From: Oscarella lobularis
Lineage: Eukaryota > Porifera > Homoscleromorpha > Homosclerophorida > Oscarellidae
NCBI RefSeq assembly: GCF_947507565.1
Contig: NC_089175.1
Span: 5,073,733 to 5,137,732, forward strand
DNA length: 64,000 bases
Direction: 5' to 3'
Positions 20,898 to 31,700 of the stretch are shown here, one piece after another. The position numbers and the translations under genes are program-made. How positions within the stretch are numbered: position 1 is the first letter of the stretch; each line of letters opens with the position of its first letter. The notes beneath the pieces are model-generated. The model was not told the DNA's origin, searched no databases, and saw only the letters and a program-made list of their open reading frames with translations.

Positions 20898-21504
20898 TCA
20901 CGCGTTCGGATATTCTTCAATGATTATACGAGACACAGTTCCCCAGCCAGAATGTTTGCTTGTAGTATTGTAGTAGGTACAGTCTCCGACGCGAACAGCG
21001 ACTTCAACTGGCCCAGCTGGCATGTTCTCGCAAATGCCTACAATTTGACGATGACGACGTGTACTCAGTTGATTGTTATTTTTGTCGTTGACGTGCACGA
21101 TTCCTTCTACAGTGTCGGGGAAAGAGCATTTGTTTCCATTGAAAGTGAAGTACCATTTTCCGCAGCACGATGTCCCCGAGCAATATACACTCATAGTGGC
21201 AGCGTACGTCACTTTGAGCGCCGAGTCGCACGATTTTTTTGCTATACTGCACGTCTATTATACGACAAGTATCTTGAAAAATGTCTTGTTCCAGAATCAA
21301 ATGCTCGAATACCTTAACAGTTCCCTCTTTCTGAATTCGATACTCCTTCCAAGTGCATTGCTTCCAGTTCTGGCACATTTGCATCGGATTTACTGACATA
21401 ATAGTAAAAAGTGGGCTTACTGTTTCATTTTGGCTGCATGCCTGAGCATGAACGCTCATGCAAAACGAAGCGAAGCAAAGCAGAAGGCGGGCGATTGAAA
21501 GCAT
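20898..21504 (-). CDS. CTHRC1-domain secreted protein 3
   Basis: Start at 21504: MLSIARLLLCFASFCMSVHA, signal peptide. Exon 1 ends ACSQNET before a 51-bp intron (GTAAGC...GTGCCAG). Exon 2 is NWKQCTWKEYRIQKEGTVK. A 67-bp intron (GTATTC...AATAG) leads to exon 3: SIAKKSCDSALKVTY, CCGKWYFTFNG, RRHRQIVGICENMPAGPVEV and SGWGTVSRIIIEEYPNA, stop. All joints keep frame. The domain matches CTHRC1 along its whole length, including NWKxCxWK and the closing SRIIIEE. It is the best preserved of the three tandem copies. The protein is small, about 150 residues, secreted, without collagen repeats. Confidence 0.88.
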
Positions 21505-21583
21505 CGTTGTTTCTGAGAACGACTTTATCGAGTGAACACTGGGTCTTCCGGCTACTTCTTTTAGAAAGCAAACGCCTGGTTCG

Positions 21584-21590
21584 ATTTATA
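21584..21590 (-). promoter_or_regulatory. Candidate TATA box of CTHRC1-like gene 3
   Basis: TATAAAT on the minus strand about 80 bp before the start codon at 21504, in a block conserved with gene 2. Confidence 0.5.
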
Positions 21591-22259
21591 ACATTAGCAT
21601 TGATTTAGGCCTCTGTAAAATGTGTGGGCCTAGACTTGAACTGACCTCATTAGACGGAAGCCCGGGGCTTGTGTGTCGGTTCGTCGCCTCCTTATTCTGG
21701 CTTCCGCTAAAAGGGATCACTCAGTGTTTATAGTATCTATAATGAGCTTCGTTTAGCGCAAGTTAGTTAGTAGACTTGAAGGCGGTTTCCTCGATCAAGC
21801 GTCATGTACCATACTATAGTATTGGGTCAAAAGTCAGCTCGGGCATTGATGCCTCTTACGCATTCGGCGATGCCGACGATACCGCTCAGACTGACTCACG
21901 AAGCGGATCAATACTCTGCTAAATTTTGGAAAGAGTTAGCAGAAGTTTGCAGCAAGTTTGCTGTCTGTGCCTTGGAATTTTTATTGGAACTTGAAGAACT
22001 TTTAGCTGCGGCGAAGATCGGCTAATTAATTGATGGCAATGAACCTGCAACCAACCGAAAGTGACACTGAGATCGCACGGGAGACTGTCTCCTTTGCTAG
22101 CTTTGAGATCACGGTGGTACGCAAAAACAAATTTGCTACTTGTCTGCATTACTAGCTTAGAATTGTTTCCATGATTCGGAAAACTGCTTTTTTTGCTAAG
22201 GTGGAATTGTCTTTTGTTCTAAAAATTTACGCCGAGTTTTCAAGTTTATTTTCCCACCC
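21591..22259. other. Intergenic with a short helical ORF (21804-22025)
   Basis: The left part is the shared upstream flank of the CTHRC1 unit. The ORF at 21804-22025 encodes a helix-rich end (FWKELAEVCSKFAVCALEFL). It could be an exon of the death-domain gene that follows, but no splice model was firm enough to call. Confidence 0.3.
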
Positions 22260-22640
22260 ATGAAGAGACGGCGTCATGCAGACGACTTGATGAGGGCATG
22301 TGCGGCTGTCGACGGGAAGATATTGCTATTGCATGCGCTTGGCATTAGCAATGACGTCCGCAACCTCACTCGCGGTAGCTTCTCTCGTATGCTCAAGGTT
22401 CTGGAGGTGTGGAGGAAGCAAGCAGTATCGACAGTAGGTCAGCTTCTACGCTGGTTCAATGAGTTTGGTATCAACCGAAGATCTATCGAAGAGAAATTTC
22501 AACAACACTGTCAGTATGGACGTCCTCACTAGGAATCGCACGCAAGGCGGCGTCTGTAAGAGGTCTTCTTTTTGGTCTTCTTTTTATGTGCTAGATGGAA
22601 TAGTTCGATTTTTATTTAAAAATTTACGCCGAGTTTTTAA
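22204..22640. repeat. Direct repeat pair flanking the death-domain ORF
   Basis: TAAAAATTTACGCCGAGTTT at about 22204-22240 recurs at about 22613-22642 with one or two changes, about 400 bp apart. Confidence 0.7.
22260..22532 (+). CDS. Death-domain-like small ORF or exon
   Basis: 90 residues, MKRRRHADDLMRACAAVDGK at the start. The pattern LLLHALGISNDVRNL, then MLKVLEVWRKQAVSTVGQLL, then WFNEFGINRRSIEEKF fits helices 2-6 of a death domain (short helix, conserved W before the TVxxL helix, last amphipathic helix). It may be a single-exon gene, a terminal exon, or a leftover of a larger death-domain protein. Nothing upstream was joined with confidence. The ORF is bracketed by a direct repeat of AAAATTTACGCCGAGTTTT near 22204 and 22615. 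Function unknown; homotypic death-fold binding is inferred from the fold only. Confidence 0.45.
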   Translation: MKRRRHADDLMRACAAVDGKILLLHALGISNDVRNLTRGSFSRMLKVLEVWRKQAVSTVGQLLRWFNEFGINRRSIEEKFQQHCQYGRPH

Positions 22641-23008
22641 GTTTGAGCAAAAGCGAGGTCAGGTCTGGTAGCAAGGCTGTGGGTTACTGTTGACGCAGAT
22701 AACCTGCTACCTCCGGACCTTGCTTACTTAGTGATGTTTGACTAGCTTTCTTATACATCGGTTCTTACAGGTATACCTAATGGTGGGTGATGAAGCAAAG
22801 CTAGGCCGTAACAGAGTGACTCTTGCATCGCATAGCGTGTCTTGCTCTGCATAGAACGCTTCTAACACAAATTTTCTGACAGCGTAGGTCAAGGTAGAAT
22901 GCAAGAAAGAGCTGCTTTGGACAGATGATGTTGACGTCATCACTGGGGGGAGTGGTCGTTCGATTTACGATAGTTTCTGTTTTAGAAGCTTCGTCGTGCT
23001 GAGCAGCA

Positions 23009-23850
23009 AAATGACGACGGCTGATGACGCTGTGAATCGATTGATAACGATTATCGACGAAGAATGCCACCCGACAATCGATTGAGAAGCTTTCTCACCA
23101 CCGAAAAGGGATTTCGACCCGAGCAGGTTCTATTCTAACCGCTTTGTTCATTTTCTGGTCATTTTCCGGCCTTTTCTCGTCAGTCGAACGTTCTATTGGC
23201 ACTGAATGCCGTTCACTACGTCGCAGGAAAGCAGTTCGAGACGGCGGAGGAAGGAAACGACATCAAGACGTCGACGCGATGTCTGTGGTACACACGACAG
23301 CGACGTCGAACACGAGAATAGTAACAGGTCGGCTCCTGGCGTCCCATTGATGGCATTCACTTCGCGTGCAAGTTCAATTTGGAAACTCGGGCATGTCTTG
23401 CAGGTCTCCTTGTGACGTTAAAATATATGTAAATTTTTAGGGTGGATACACGCCGTATTTGTATGCATGTGCGAGTTCCGTCGATAGAATTCGAAAACTG
23501 ATGATTATGGAGGAGTACGGCTGTGATTTAAAGTGTTCAGCAACAGCAACAGCTATGGTGCTACCCACAGTCTATAACTCGCGTACAGTGTAATTTAATC
23601 TTGTTTCCTATTAGCACTGGGCGGCTGAGAATCAATTCTAGTCACTTGAAGAAGCCCGCGTCATTTTTCAGTATCATCTGAAAAAGGAGATGATTGAATG
23701 AGTATGCATTTATTGCTTTCTGTGACTGAAATGAAAACTTTGTCTACCTAAACGGCAGCGTAAGGATGCTCCTTTGCATGTGGCCTGCCGCAAGGGAAAC
23801 GCTCTTGGAGTAAAATGGCTTGCGGATCCACGACGCTGCAATGAATAGCT
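23009..23850 (+). pseudogene. Ankyrin gene relic 2 (CARD-ankyrin paralogue)
   Basis: Fragments in shifting frames match the gene at 1.2-4.3 kb in order: AVNRLITIIDEECHP then LRSFLTTEKGFRPEQ (about 23030-23125, separated by a frameshift); LRTLNAVHYVAGKQFETAEE-type linker (about 23200); GGYTPYLYACASSVDRIRKL with LMIMEEYGCDLK (about 23445-23540); AAENQF, an in-frame TAG, then SLEEARVIFQYHLKKEMI (about 23622-23695); and DAPLHVACRKGNALGVKWLA (about 23768). There is no CARD exon. The stops and shifts make it non-functional. It stands where the intact CARD-ankyrin gene stands relative to the FREM relic in the left block. Confidence 0.75.
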
Positions 23851-24152
23851 TTCCCACTGTTATTTATTTGCTTGCAATTTCTCTGTTGAAAGGTAGCTGC
23901 ATTCCCACTGTTATTTAGCAGTTATTTGCTTGCAATTTCTCTGTTATTTATCAGGTAGTTGCTAGCAATTCTCCGTGGGGTTCAGGTGCGGGGTGCGGCA
24001 TGAAAGTATACTTTGCGGACGTCATGGTCGCCCGTAAAATATGCTTCTTTTGTCCCTGCGCATGCGATTTAAGCTAGCGGACGTCTGGCTCGTCTCGCGC
24101 TTCTCTAAAGAACGTCAGTCGCCGCGCCCTAAAGGCGCACGAGTGCCTCTTT

Positions 24153-27100
24153 ATGAGTTCGCCACGTAGCAGCCACTTCGTTTCATTTGCGATCCTGCTT
24201 CTGGCTTCGATTCTATTTGAGACATCGCGAGGAGAAAAAGGTAGACCACTCAGACTTACCCAGAGCGGGGAGGGGAGAAGGAAATCGGGGTAGTGGCGTC
24301 AAGTTGTATAGAGAGACATGCTCGCTTAAAATAAGTCGCTGTACGTACGTCTTCCACGATTTCCGTTGACAGGATGCTTAATATACGGAGTCATCCGCTC
24401 TAATTTTATGTTCTTCTAAGGGGTTTTGTATATAGAAATCGTCTTACCTCGAGACAAATTTGGACAACCGTTAGGCAGGCGTTTTACGGCGAAGGTACTG
24501 ATCAAGTTGCTTTGTTCGTGCAGGAGCGAGATGAATTCGTTATACAGAAGGGTGGCGGGCATGTAGATGAAACTACAGTGCGATTGCAAGTATTCGGAAA
24601 GGAATTGGTTCTAGGACTGGAGTTGAACACGTAAGATTATTATTATTCAGCAGAAAATGTGTGCGTGAGTCTAAAATCGACTTTAGGAATTTACTTTCAG
24701 AAAACTATGTGTCGCTATCATTCACGCAAGAAGGAAAGATAATAACGAAGGTTGTTTATAATAAAGTTTGCAGGAGTCTGCAAGTTCAAAGCCGTTCATA
24801 GAAAGGCATTGACAACTGCTATTATCACGGTCGAGTTTCCGGATTTGCTCACTCCAGTGCAGTCATTAGCAGCTGCAACGGATTAGAGTTAGTTTGCAGA
24901 GGAGATTGACATTTGGTTTATTACCGTTTTCTTTTATACAGAGGAGTGTTTTTCTATGGTTCTGACTTGGATACGTATTTCTACATCAATCCGCTCAAGG
25001 ACGAACTAGATGGCAGTTTCTTGCACTCCATCGAAAGGGCAAGCGACTTGGAGGCGTTTCCTATTACGAATACTTGTGGTGAGTGCGCAATATTTAGTGT
25101 ACCGGTATCTGACGTCATGATAAATTGTCTCATTTCGAAGGGAACGAATCCAATCGTACGCATCGTTTTTCAAATCCAATTCGCTCGCCCTTTGCTGAAC
25201 ACGAAATTGCCAAAAGAAGTCAAATGAGGGTACGTCTGTCATAGAAATCTGCCTGTGAGAGACTTCTGTTCGCTCAGATTCCCAGAGACGTCACGGGAGA
25301 GACAAAGTACGTCGAATTGTTACTAGTGAACGACAACAGTCGAGTAAGGAATGCGTGCCACACTTCGTCTCTCTTCATACGACACGTAATTTTTAGTTCA
25401 ATACTTCGGGAAGCGTGGCTGCTGTAGAGTTTCAAACAGTCCGGATTGCTAATATTGCTGATGACGTACGTCTAAGCAATCCTATTGTCTCGATCAAAAT
25501 CTTTGTGTCTATAGAATTATAGACGGCAGCTGAATACGAGAGTCGTTTTAGTCGGAGTAATAACGTGGAACAACGGAGATCAAATTGAAGTCAGCTCTGT
25601 CGCCGGTACTACTCTTGCACGATTCGCCGAATATCGTCGAACTGTCTTGTCGCAAACCGTTCCCAACGACGTTGCTTATCTTCTAACGTGAGTGCGCGAA
25701 CTGTCGTTTAAAATCTCGTTTGTGTTGCCATTCTCGGATTCTCAGGCAAATCGACTTTGACGGAAGCACCATCGGCGTAGCTTACCTAGGCGGAGCGTGC
25801 ACCGTGTTTGGCGCTGTTGGTGCCGTTCAGGTGAGTGGACTTCGGTCGTTGCGTGCCAAAGGGGCGACGTTTTGGGTTCAGTTCCTTGCGTCGGCCGAAA
25901 CATTGGCTTCGACCCTGACCCACGAGTTGGGACACAACTTGGGAATGAATCACGATGATGGCCGTAAGTGAAATAGTACAAAAAACCTGCGTATTTTGTG
26001 TGCCATACTCTCGGCTACTTCAAGGTCCTTGTGACATTTGCTCTGATTCTACAAATGGGTGCATTATGGCGGCTTCTTTTAAGTGAGCACTATTTCTCAA
26101 AGGTATTAGTGCATTAGAAGATTTTTTCAACTTTAGTGCAAGCCGACCGCCTACTGAATTCGCGAAATGCAGCGAGCTAGACTATTGTGACTATTTAGAA
26201 AACGGACACGGGAGTTGTCTCTTCAACGTTCCTACTAACGTGAGCTGCCAGCTCGGTGAAGACTACTGTGACATTGAAGCGTGTAATCTCTCCCTCTCTC
26301 TTTTCATAGGCATTCAGTCCTCCTGAATGTGGAAATCATTTTGTGGAGGAAGGAGAGGAGTGCGATTGTGGAACTCCAGCGGTATGTACTTCCTGGCGTT
26401 GTTTCGTCTACATTATAGTTCGTTTTTCGTAAATTCTCAGGAATGCGGTGCTCTAAGCAAATGCTGCAACAGCTCTACTTGCTTGCTGCAGCCTGGATCC
26501 CAGTGTGCGAACGGACTTTGCTGCAATACTAGCGAGTGCTCAGTGAGTCCACAGACTGTCACCGATTGCACAATCTTGCTCACTGTTTTTTTGCTAGTTT
26601 TTACATGCAGGAGTTCCATGTCGGGAAAACGTGACAGTGTGCGACTTGACGGAATATTGCTCGGGCGATAACGGAGAGGTATAGACTTCGTTTGGCTTTC
26701 TATCAACTCTGGACTCCAGGAGTGCTTTCAGTGCCCGGCAAACCTTCATCTGCAGGACGGGACGGCGTGCTTTGATCTCGTTGAAGTTAGCAGCAATAGA
26801 CCAAGGTTTTGCTTTTTTCATTGTCTTTTTAGTCAAAATGCTACGACGGAGAGTGCAACAGCCGCCTAAAACAGTGCCAGTCTATTTGGGGATTTGGTGA
26901 ATTGTAACGTCACATTTGCACTGGCTGACGGAATTTTTTTAAACAGACGCAATTGTCGCAGACGACAGCTGTTATGCTCTTAACGTCCGAGGAGACCAAC
27001 TCGGATTTTGCGCACGAACTAATGGTACCTTTTTTGCGTGTGAAGCCAAGTACGAACTTTGTAACAATGGACACATGTACAATGCATGAGAGCATCGTCT

Positions 27101-28645
27101 ATTAATCTCTACAGAGATCAGCAATGCGGACTCCTCTTTTGCTCAGGAGGCTCAACCAATCCCATGGGTCGGGAAATCACTAGCATAGCGTTTTTTACCG
27201 CAGGCGCCGGTTGTCGGTAGGAAAGGGATTATCTATAGTTCTGAGCATAAATAAATTGAAATTATAGGGCAGCCTACACGTTTGATGGAACCGAAGACAC
27301 ACCTGTGGAAGGAATGGTTAGTAATGGAATCACCTGCGGTCAGGAAGAGGTGCGAGCCTGTTCTGTGTTTGTGCGTATCGTGCGTCCGTATGCCTGTTAA
27401 CTGAAACTTATTTAATTTCAGATTTGTCTCAATCAACAGTGCATGAAGCTGAGTAAGATAGTAACGCCTTGCCCGGTCGGAGAAAATCGCCAAATCTGCT
27501 CGGGAAACGGGGTGTGCAACAGTAACGACGAGTGCTCTTGCAGCGAAGGATACTTTCCTCACAACTGCACAGTCGCGCCGACGACTGCGTTAACTACTGC
27601 TCCTACAACTGAGGCAGTGACGACAGCTTTACCAACGACCACCTCAGTGCCGACGACGACAGAGCCTACGATGACTGCTTTGCCAGCTACAACTCCGTCA
27701 GTATCTGCAGCCGCTCTGACGACTGTGACAACAGCTGCTCTTTCAACGACGACTGGAAAATTAACGCCATCCACTACAAAAGCTGAGCTTTCTACAAAGC
27801 CTGCAATCACTGCCTCACCAAAAACGTCTCTGTTACCGACTACGGCAAAGCCTGTGACTACTGTGCCTACAAAGACTGCAAATACTAAATCGCCAACGAC
27901 AGCTGAGCCTACTACAGAGCCAATAGCGACATCTGAACAAATGACTGCTGTTTCAACAACCGTAGAGCCTACTAATGAAACAAAAGGTAATCTTCGTTCA
28001 TGGAATTTATTTGTTTGTTTATTTATTTATTTATTTATTTATTTATTTTCCTTGTGCCTAGAAGGTGGTGGCATGAATTGGTTGACTTTTGTTCTGGCTA
28101 TTGGACTTCCAGCTATTGCTCTATTGCTGATTTTTGCGATAACTGTCATTTGCTTGCGAAGAAGACGGCAAACGGTAAATATTGCAAAAGGAAAGGGCGA
28201 TGATCCAAAGTACTATTCCCCTAAACAAGAGGCTGACATGTATGAAACAATACATTACTCAACCACGCAGATGAGACTCGGAGCGCTGTCTAGCAAAACG
28301 GCCAAAAATCCAGCTTATTCTAGCGTTGTTCCAGTCGATCCAGTGCACAAAACGGCCGAAAATCCAGCTTATTCTAGCGTTGTTCCAGTCGATCCAGTGC
28401 ACAAAACGGCCGAAAATCCAGCTTATTCTAGCGTTGTTTCAGTCGATCCAGTGCACAAAACGGCCGAAAATCCAGCTTATTCTAGCGTTGTTCTAGTCGA
28501 TCCAGTGTACGAAGCGGCCGAAAATTCTAGCGTTTTTGCAGTCGATCCAATATACGCTACTGTTTTAGAAAATGAGACAGCCACTAGGCCGAACGTAGAC
28601 TGTGATGAGAAAAAGACGTGCGCATACGCCTCCTCGAAATTATGA
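24153..28645 (+). CDS. ADAM metalloprotease-disintegrin, copy B (catalytic site intact)
   Basis: Signal peptide exon [20 protein letters not shown] (24153). Prodomain: [53 protein letters not shown], then [20 protein letters not shown]. Protease: [16 protein letters not shown] (25295), [20 protein letters not shown] (25525), [16 protein letters not shown] (25775), zinc site [13 protein letters not shown] (25921-25959), met-turn CIMAASF (26064). Disintegrin: [30 protein letters not shown]. The Cys-rich region has [16 protein letters not shown] and [16 protein letters not shown] ([16 protein letters not shown]), a 170-residue Thr/Pro/Ala stalk, TM ([20 protein letters not shown]) and a tail with repeated ENPAYSSVV units follow. 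It should be a membrane sheddase. The splice from exon 2 to the prodomain exon (24375-24440) is unclear: a stop falls between them unless an unusual short intron is used. The stop codon is about 120 bp before the FREM start. Confidence 0.85.
28011..28048. repeat. (TTTA)n microsatellite in an ADAM-B intron
   Basis: About nine TTTA units in the intron between the stalk and TM exons, the homologous place to the longer run in copy A. Confidence 0.95.
28302..28550 (+). repeat. 54-bp tandem repeats coding 18-residue NPAY units
   Basis: About five copies of a unit reading [18 protein letters not shown] in the ADAM-B cytoplasmic tail, almost identical at the DNA level. The last unit is degenerate ([18 protein letters not shown]). 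Copy A has about three partial units at 12700-12845. Confidence 0.95.
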
Positions 28646-28766
28646 CTTGATCTGTCAAAGCATGCTTGTAGGCAAAGCGTTGTATTTATCAGTATTTATC
28701 CCTAGACACACATAACACGTGACACGCGAGATGTCCGATTATTTCCTCCCACTTCCTTGCGATGAC
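28646..28766 (+). promoter_or_regulatory. Short ADAM-FREM intergenic with conserved block
   Basis: GTTGTATTTATC...ACACACATAACACGTGA is kept in front of FREM relic 2 (13.0 kb) and in part relic 1 (4.4 kb). It holds an E-box (CACGTG-like) motif. It may be promoter or 5' UTR. An upstream in-frame ATG at 28731 would add 12 residues before the signal peptide. Confidence 0.4.
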
Positions 28767-31700
28767 ATGATGCTGTCTTCGACGTTCGCCGCTGCTGCTT
28801 TCTTTCTCGCCTCTCTCGTTCCCTCATCCGTCCCCGCTTCGTCGCCCCAACTCACCGTAAACAGCGGATCAGCGATTCCTTTGAGCCCCGCCGCAATCGT
28901 CTCGCCGCGTCGCCTAAACAATTGCAGCGCTCTCCGATTTCTCGCGCTCCAATCGACGTGTGGCGTCGTCGAACCGCCTCGCGTTGCGTGCAACGCGACG
29001 ACGCCGTCGATCTACACGCATCGAGGCTGCGCGTCGCGCGAATTCGATCGTCTCGCCTTTGTCGTCGAATCGGACGCCGGTAAGACGATCGCTATCGAAC
29101 GCGTGCTCGTGCGCGTCGAGAAAACAAATCGACGACTCGTCGCGCTCGAACCGCCGTCGCCCCCGCCGTCGATTCCGTTCAATATTCGCATCAACGTCGC
29201 GAAGAACGAGACGTGCTTCTTCGACTTCGACGACGAAGGGGGCGGTACCGTTCGACGCCTTCTACGCTATCGACGCTACGCCTGCGATCTCTCAACGAGC
29301 GTCGGACTCGTCTACGATCACGGTGGTCCCGCTATCGTTCCCCTAAGGATCTGGCTCGCGTCTCGCCTACTCTACGACTTTCTACGCGTCGTTACGCCGC
29401 CTTCGCGAGGCGAATCGACACTCGAACTCAATTCGACGGCATCGTTGACTCTAAACGTGAATCAGCGATCGACTACGCCGATTCTTTTGACTGAATTGTC
29501 AACGAGCGTCGACGACGACGCGATCGTGTTCCGATTCGCGCCCGTCGACGATTCAACGAAGCGAGGCGCCATTTTTACGGCTGATTGGCCGTTTGCGGCG
29601 TCACTCGAAGTGACGCAGGGCGAAATTCGTCGAGGCCAAGTGGCCTATAGGCCGCCGCCCCTTTCGGTCATTTCGCCGGACGTCTTCGAAACGTTCGAGT
29701 TTCGCTTTAGCGCGCGTCGTCGTCGCGACGAGACGATCGACGGTCGTCTCGTCGTCAATTTGAGTCCGATCGCGCGGGCGACGTCGCGCGTCGCGCGCAA
29801 CGACGAACTGATCGTCGTTCGAAATGGACTCGCAATAATTCGTTCGGACGTGTTGAGAATCGACGGAAATTCCAAAGACGCTCGTCTGCACGTGACGAAT
29901 CCGCCGCTCGCTGGAAAACTCTTTATCAACGTCGGTGGGCTGTGGCTTCGTGACGTCATAATTATCGAGGTCAGCGATTTGGCTGATGGAAGAGTGAGAT
30001 ACGAGCACGACGGCGGCAGAGGCGACAGTGATCGCGTCATATTTGAACTCGTCGATAATGACGTCAAATTTCCTATATTTTTCGTCATAACGATCATCGA
30101 CGATAATCATCTGCGCAGCAAAGTTGCAGACGATTTCAAAGTTCGTCAAGACGAAGCCGTCATGATATCGAACGACGTGCTGAACGCCTGGGACGGAAGA
30201 GCGAGCAAGGACGAGCTGTGGTACCAATCGAAAGCGAAGCGACTCTATCTGCGTGGCAATGCGAGTAGCGTTTATCGAGGAACGGAAGCGGATCCGCAGC
30301 TCTTCACGGGACTAAAAGCGGCTGGGCACTTTACGCAGCGGGATATCGACAACGGGCGGCTCTGGTATCTTCCACCGGCGATCGTTGGAAAGGAGGCTAT
30401 TCATTTTGACGTTACCGCGCCGTCGAATCGTTCCCTCGTCGTTTCCTCTTATCTCACTGTGACGATTCTCCCGCCGGCCAGCAAGGGTCTTCGTCCGAAT
30501 CCAGGCGCTTCTCTATTCATGACTGTGGAGGAAAAATCCACTGCGTCGATCGACGCCGAGTCGTTGCAGTATATAAGCGATCACGCGGATATTTCCTACG
30601 TGGTGACAAAAGCGCCGCGTACCGGCCAATTGACGAAGAATCGCAACGAGACGGCGTACGTATTCACGCAGACAGACGTCAACGAAGGCAAGATTGCCTA
30701 TAGAGCATCTAACGAAGACATAGGCTGGAATCCTCAAAAGATAACGTTTGAGTTCAAAGCTACGGACGCGGACGCAATCTTGTTTAGACAGATTTATTCA
30801 ATATGGGTGGAGCCAGTCAACGATAACCCGCCTAAGCTGATCCAAGACGGCGTTCTCTCCGTTCGCGAAGGCGGCACAGCGGTCATATCAGCATCGGTGC
30901 TCAGAGCCGAAGATGACGACACGAGACAGTCTGATCTTCGTTTCACGTTGACTCGAGTTCCCGAACACGGCGTCGTCACGTGGGCCGAGAGAAAAAACTT
31001 GACGTCGACGGACGAGTTTCTAGCCGAGGACCTACTTCTCAATCGACTCGTGTATCACCACGGTGGATTCGACGTAGCAACGGACTCCTTTGGGGTTCGA
31101 GTATCAGACGGCGTTCACTCCGTGTCAACAAACGTCACCGTGCACGTCGACTTGATCCACAACGATAAGCCTATGTCAATAGACGGGGTTAAATACAATG
31201 TCAGTATTGCTGCGGATGATTTGAGCGTTCTTATCACCCCTGATGATATGCTGGTGAACGATCCCGATACACCAGATGATGAATTAGTGTACGAGCTCTT
31301 ATCTGTTCCAAACTACGGACGAATTCTAGTGAAACAGTTGAACGGGGCTCTCGTCACTACGACGACTTTCACTCAATCGGATATCGTTGATCGACGGGTG
31401 TCCTATGAAGTCCTATACCCGGATCGCATCTTGGGCAATGTGACTGATCGTCTCGTCTTTCGAGTTGGACCGCTGGAGTTCACGTTTCGCGTCTGGATTC
31501 GCGTTCCTCCCGGTCGCGGATTGTCCGCATTGACGCCCGCTCCGTTTGAAGTGCCCGAAGCCGGCTCGAACGAAATCCAACTGAGGCATCTGAACGTTCA
31601 GGGAACGAGAGCCGCACCAACGGAAGTTCTCTTCAAAATTGCTATTCCACCTCTCTATGGCAACGTCTCGATGACAACATTTACTCTCGCTGACGTTCAG

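Noticed and set aside
28302-28550. Regular 54-bp direct repeats resembling a CRISPR array
   Set aside because: The units are contiguous without spacers, stay in frame within a cytoplasmic tail, and the genome is animal-like.
29601-30227. Long minus-strand ORFs opposite the FREM first exon
   Set aside because: The plus strand carries an uninterrupted 4.9-kb frame with twelve recognisable CSPG repeats. GC-rich codon bias keeps antisense frames open.
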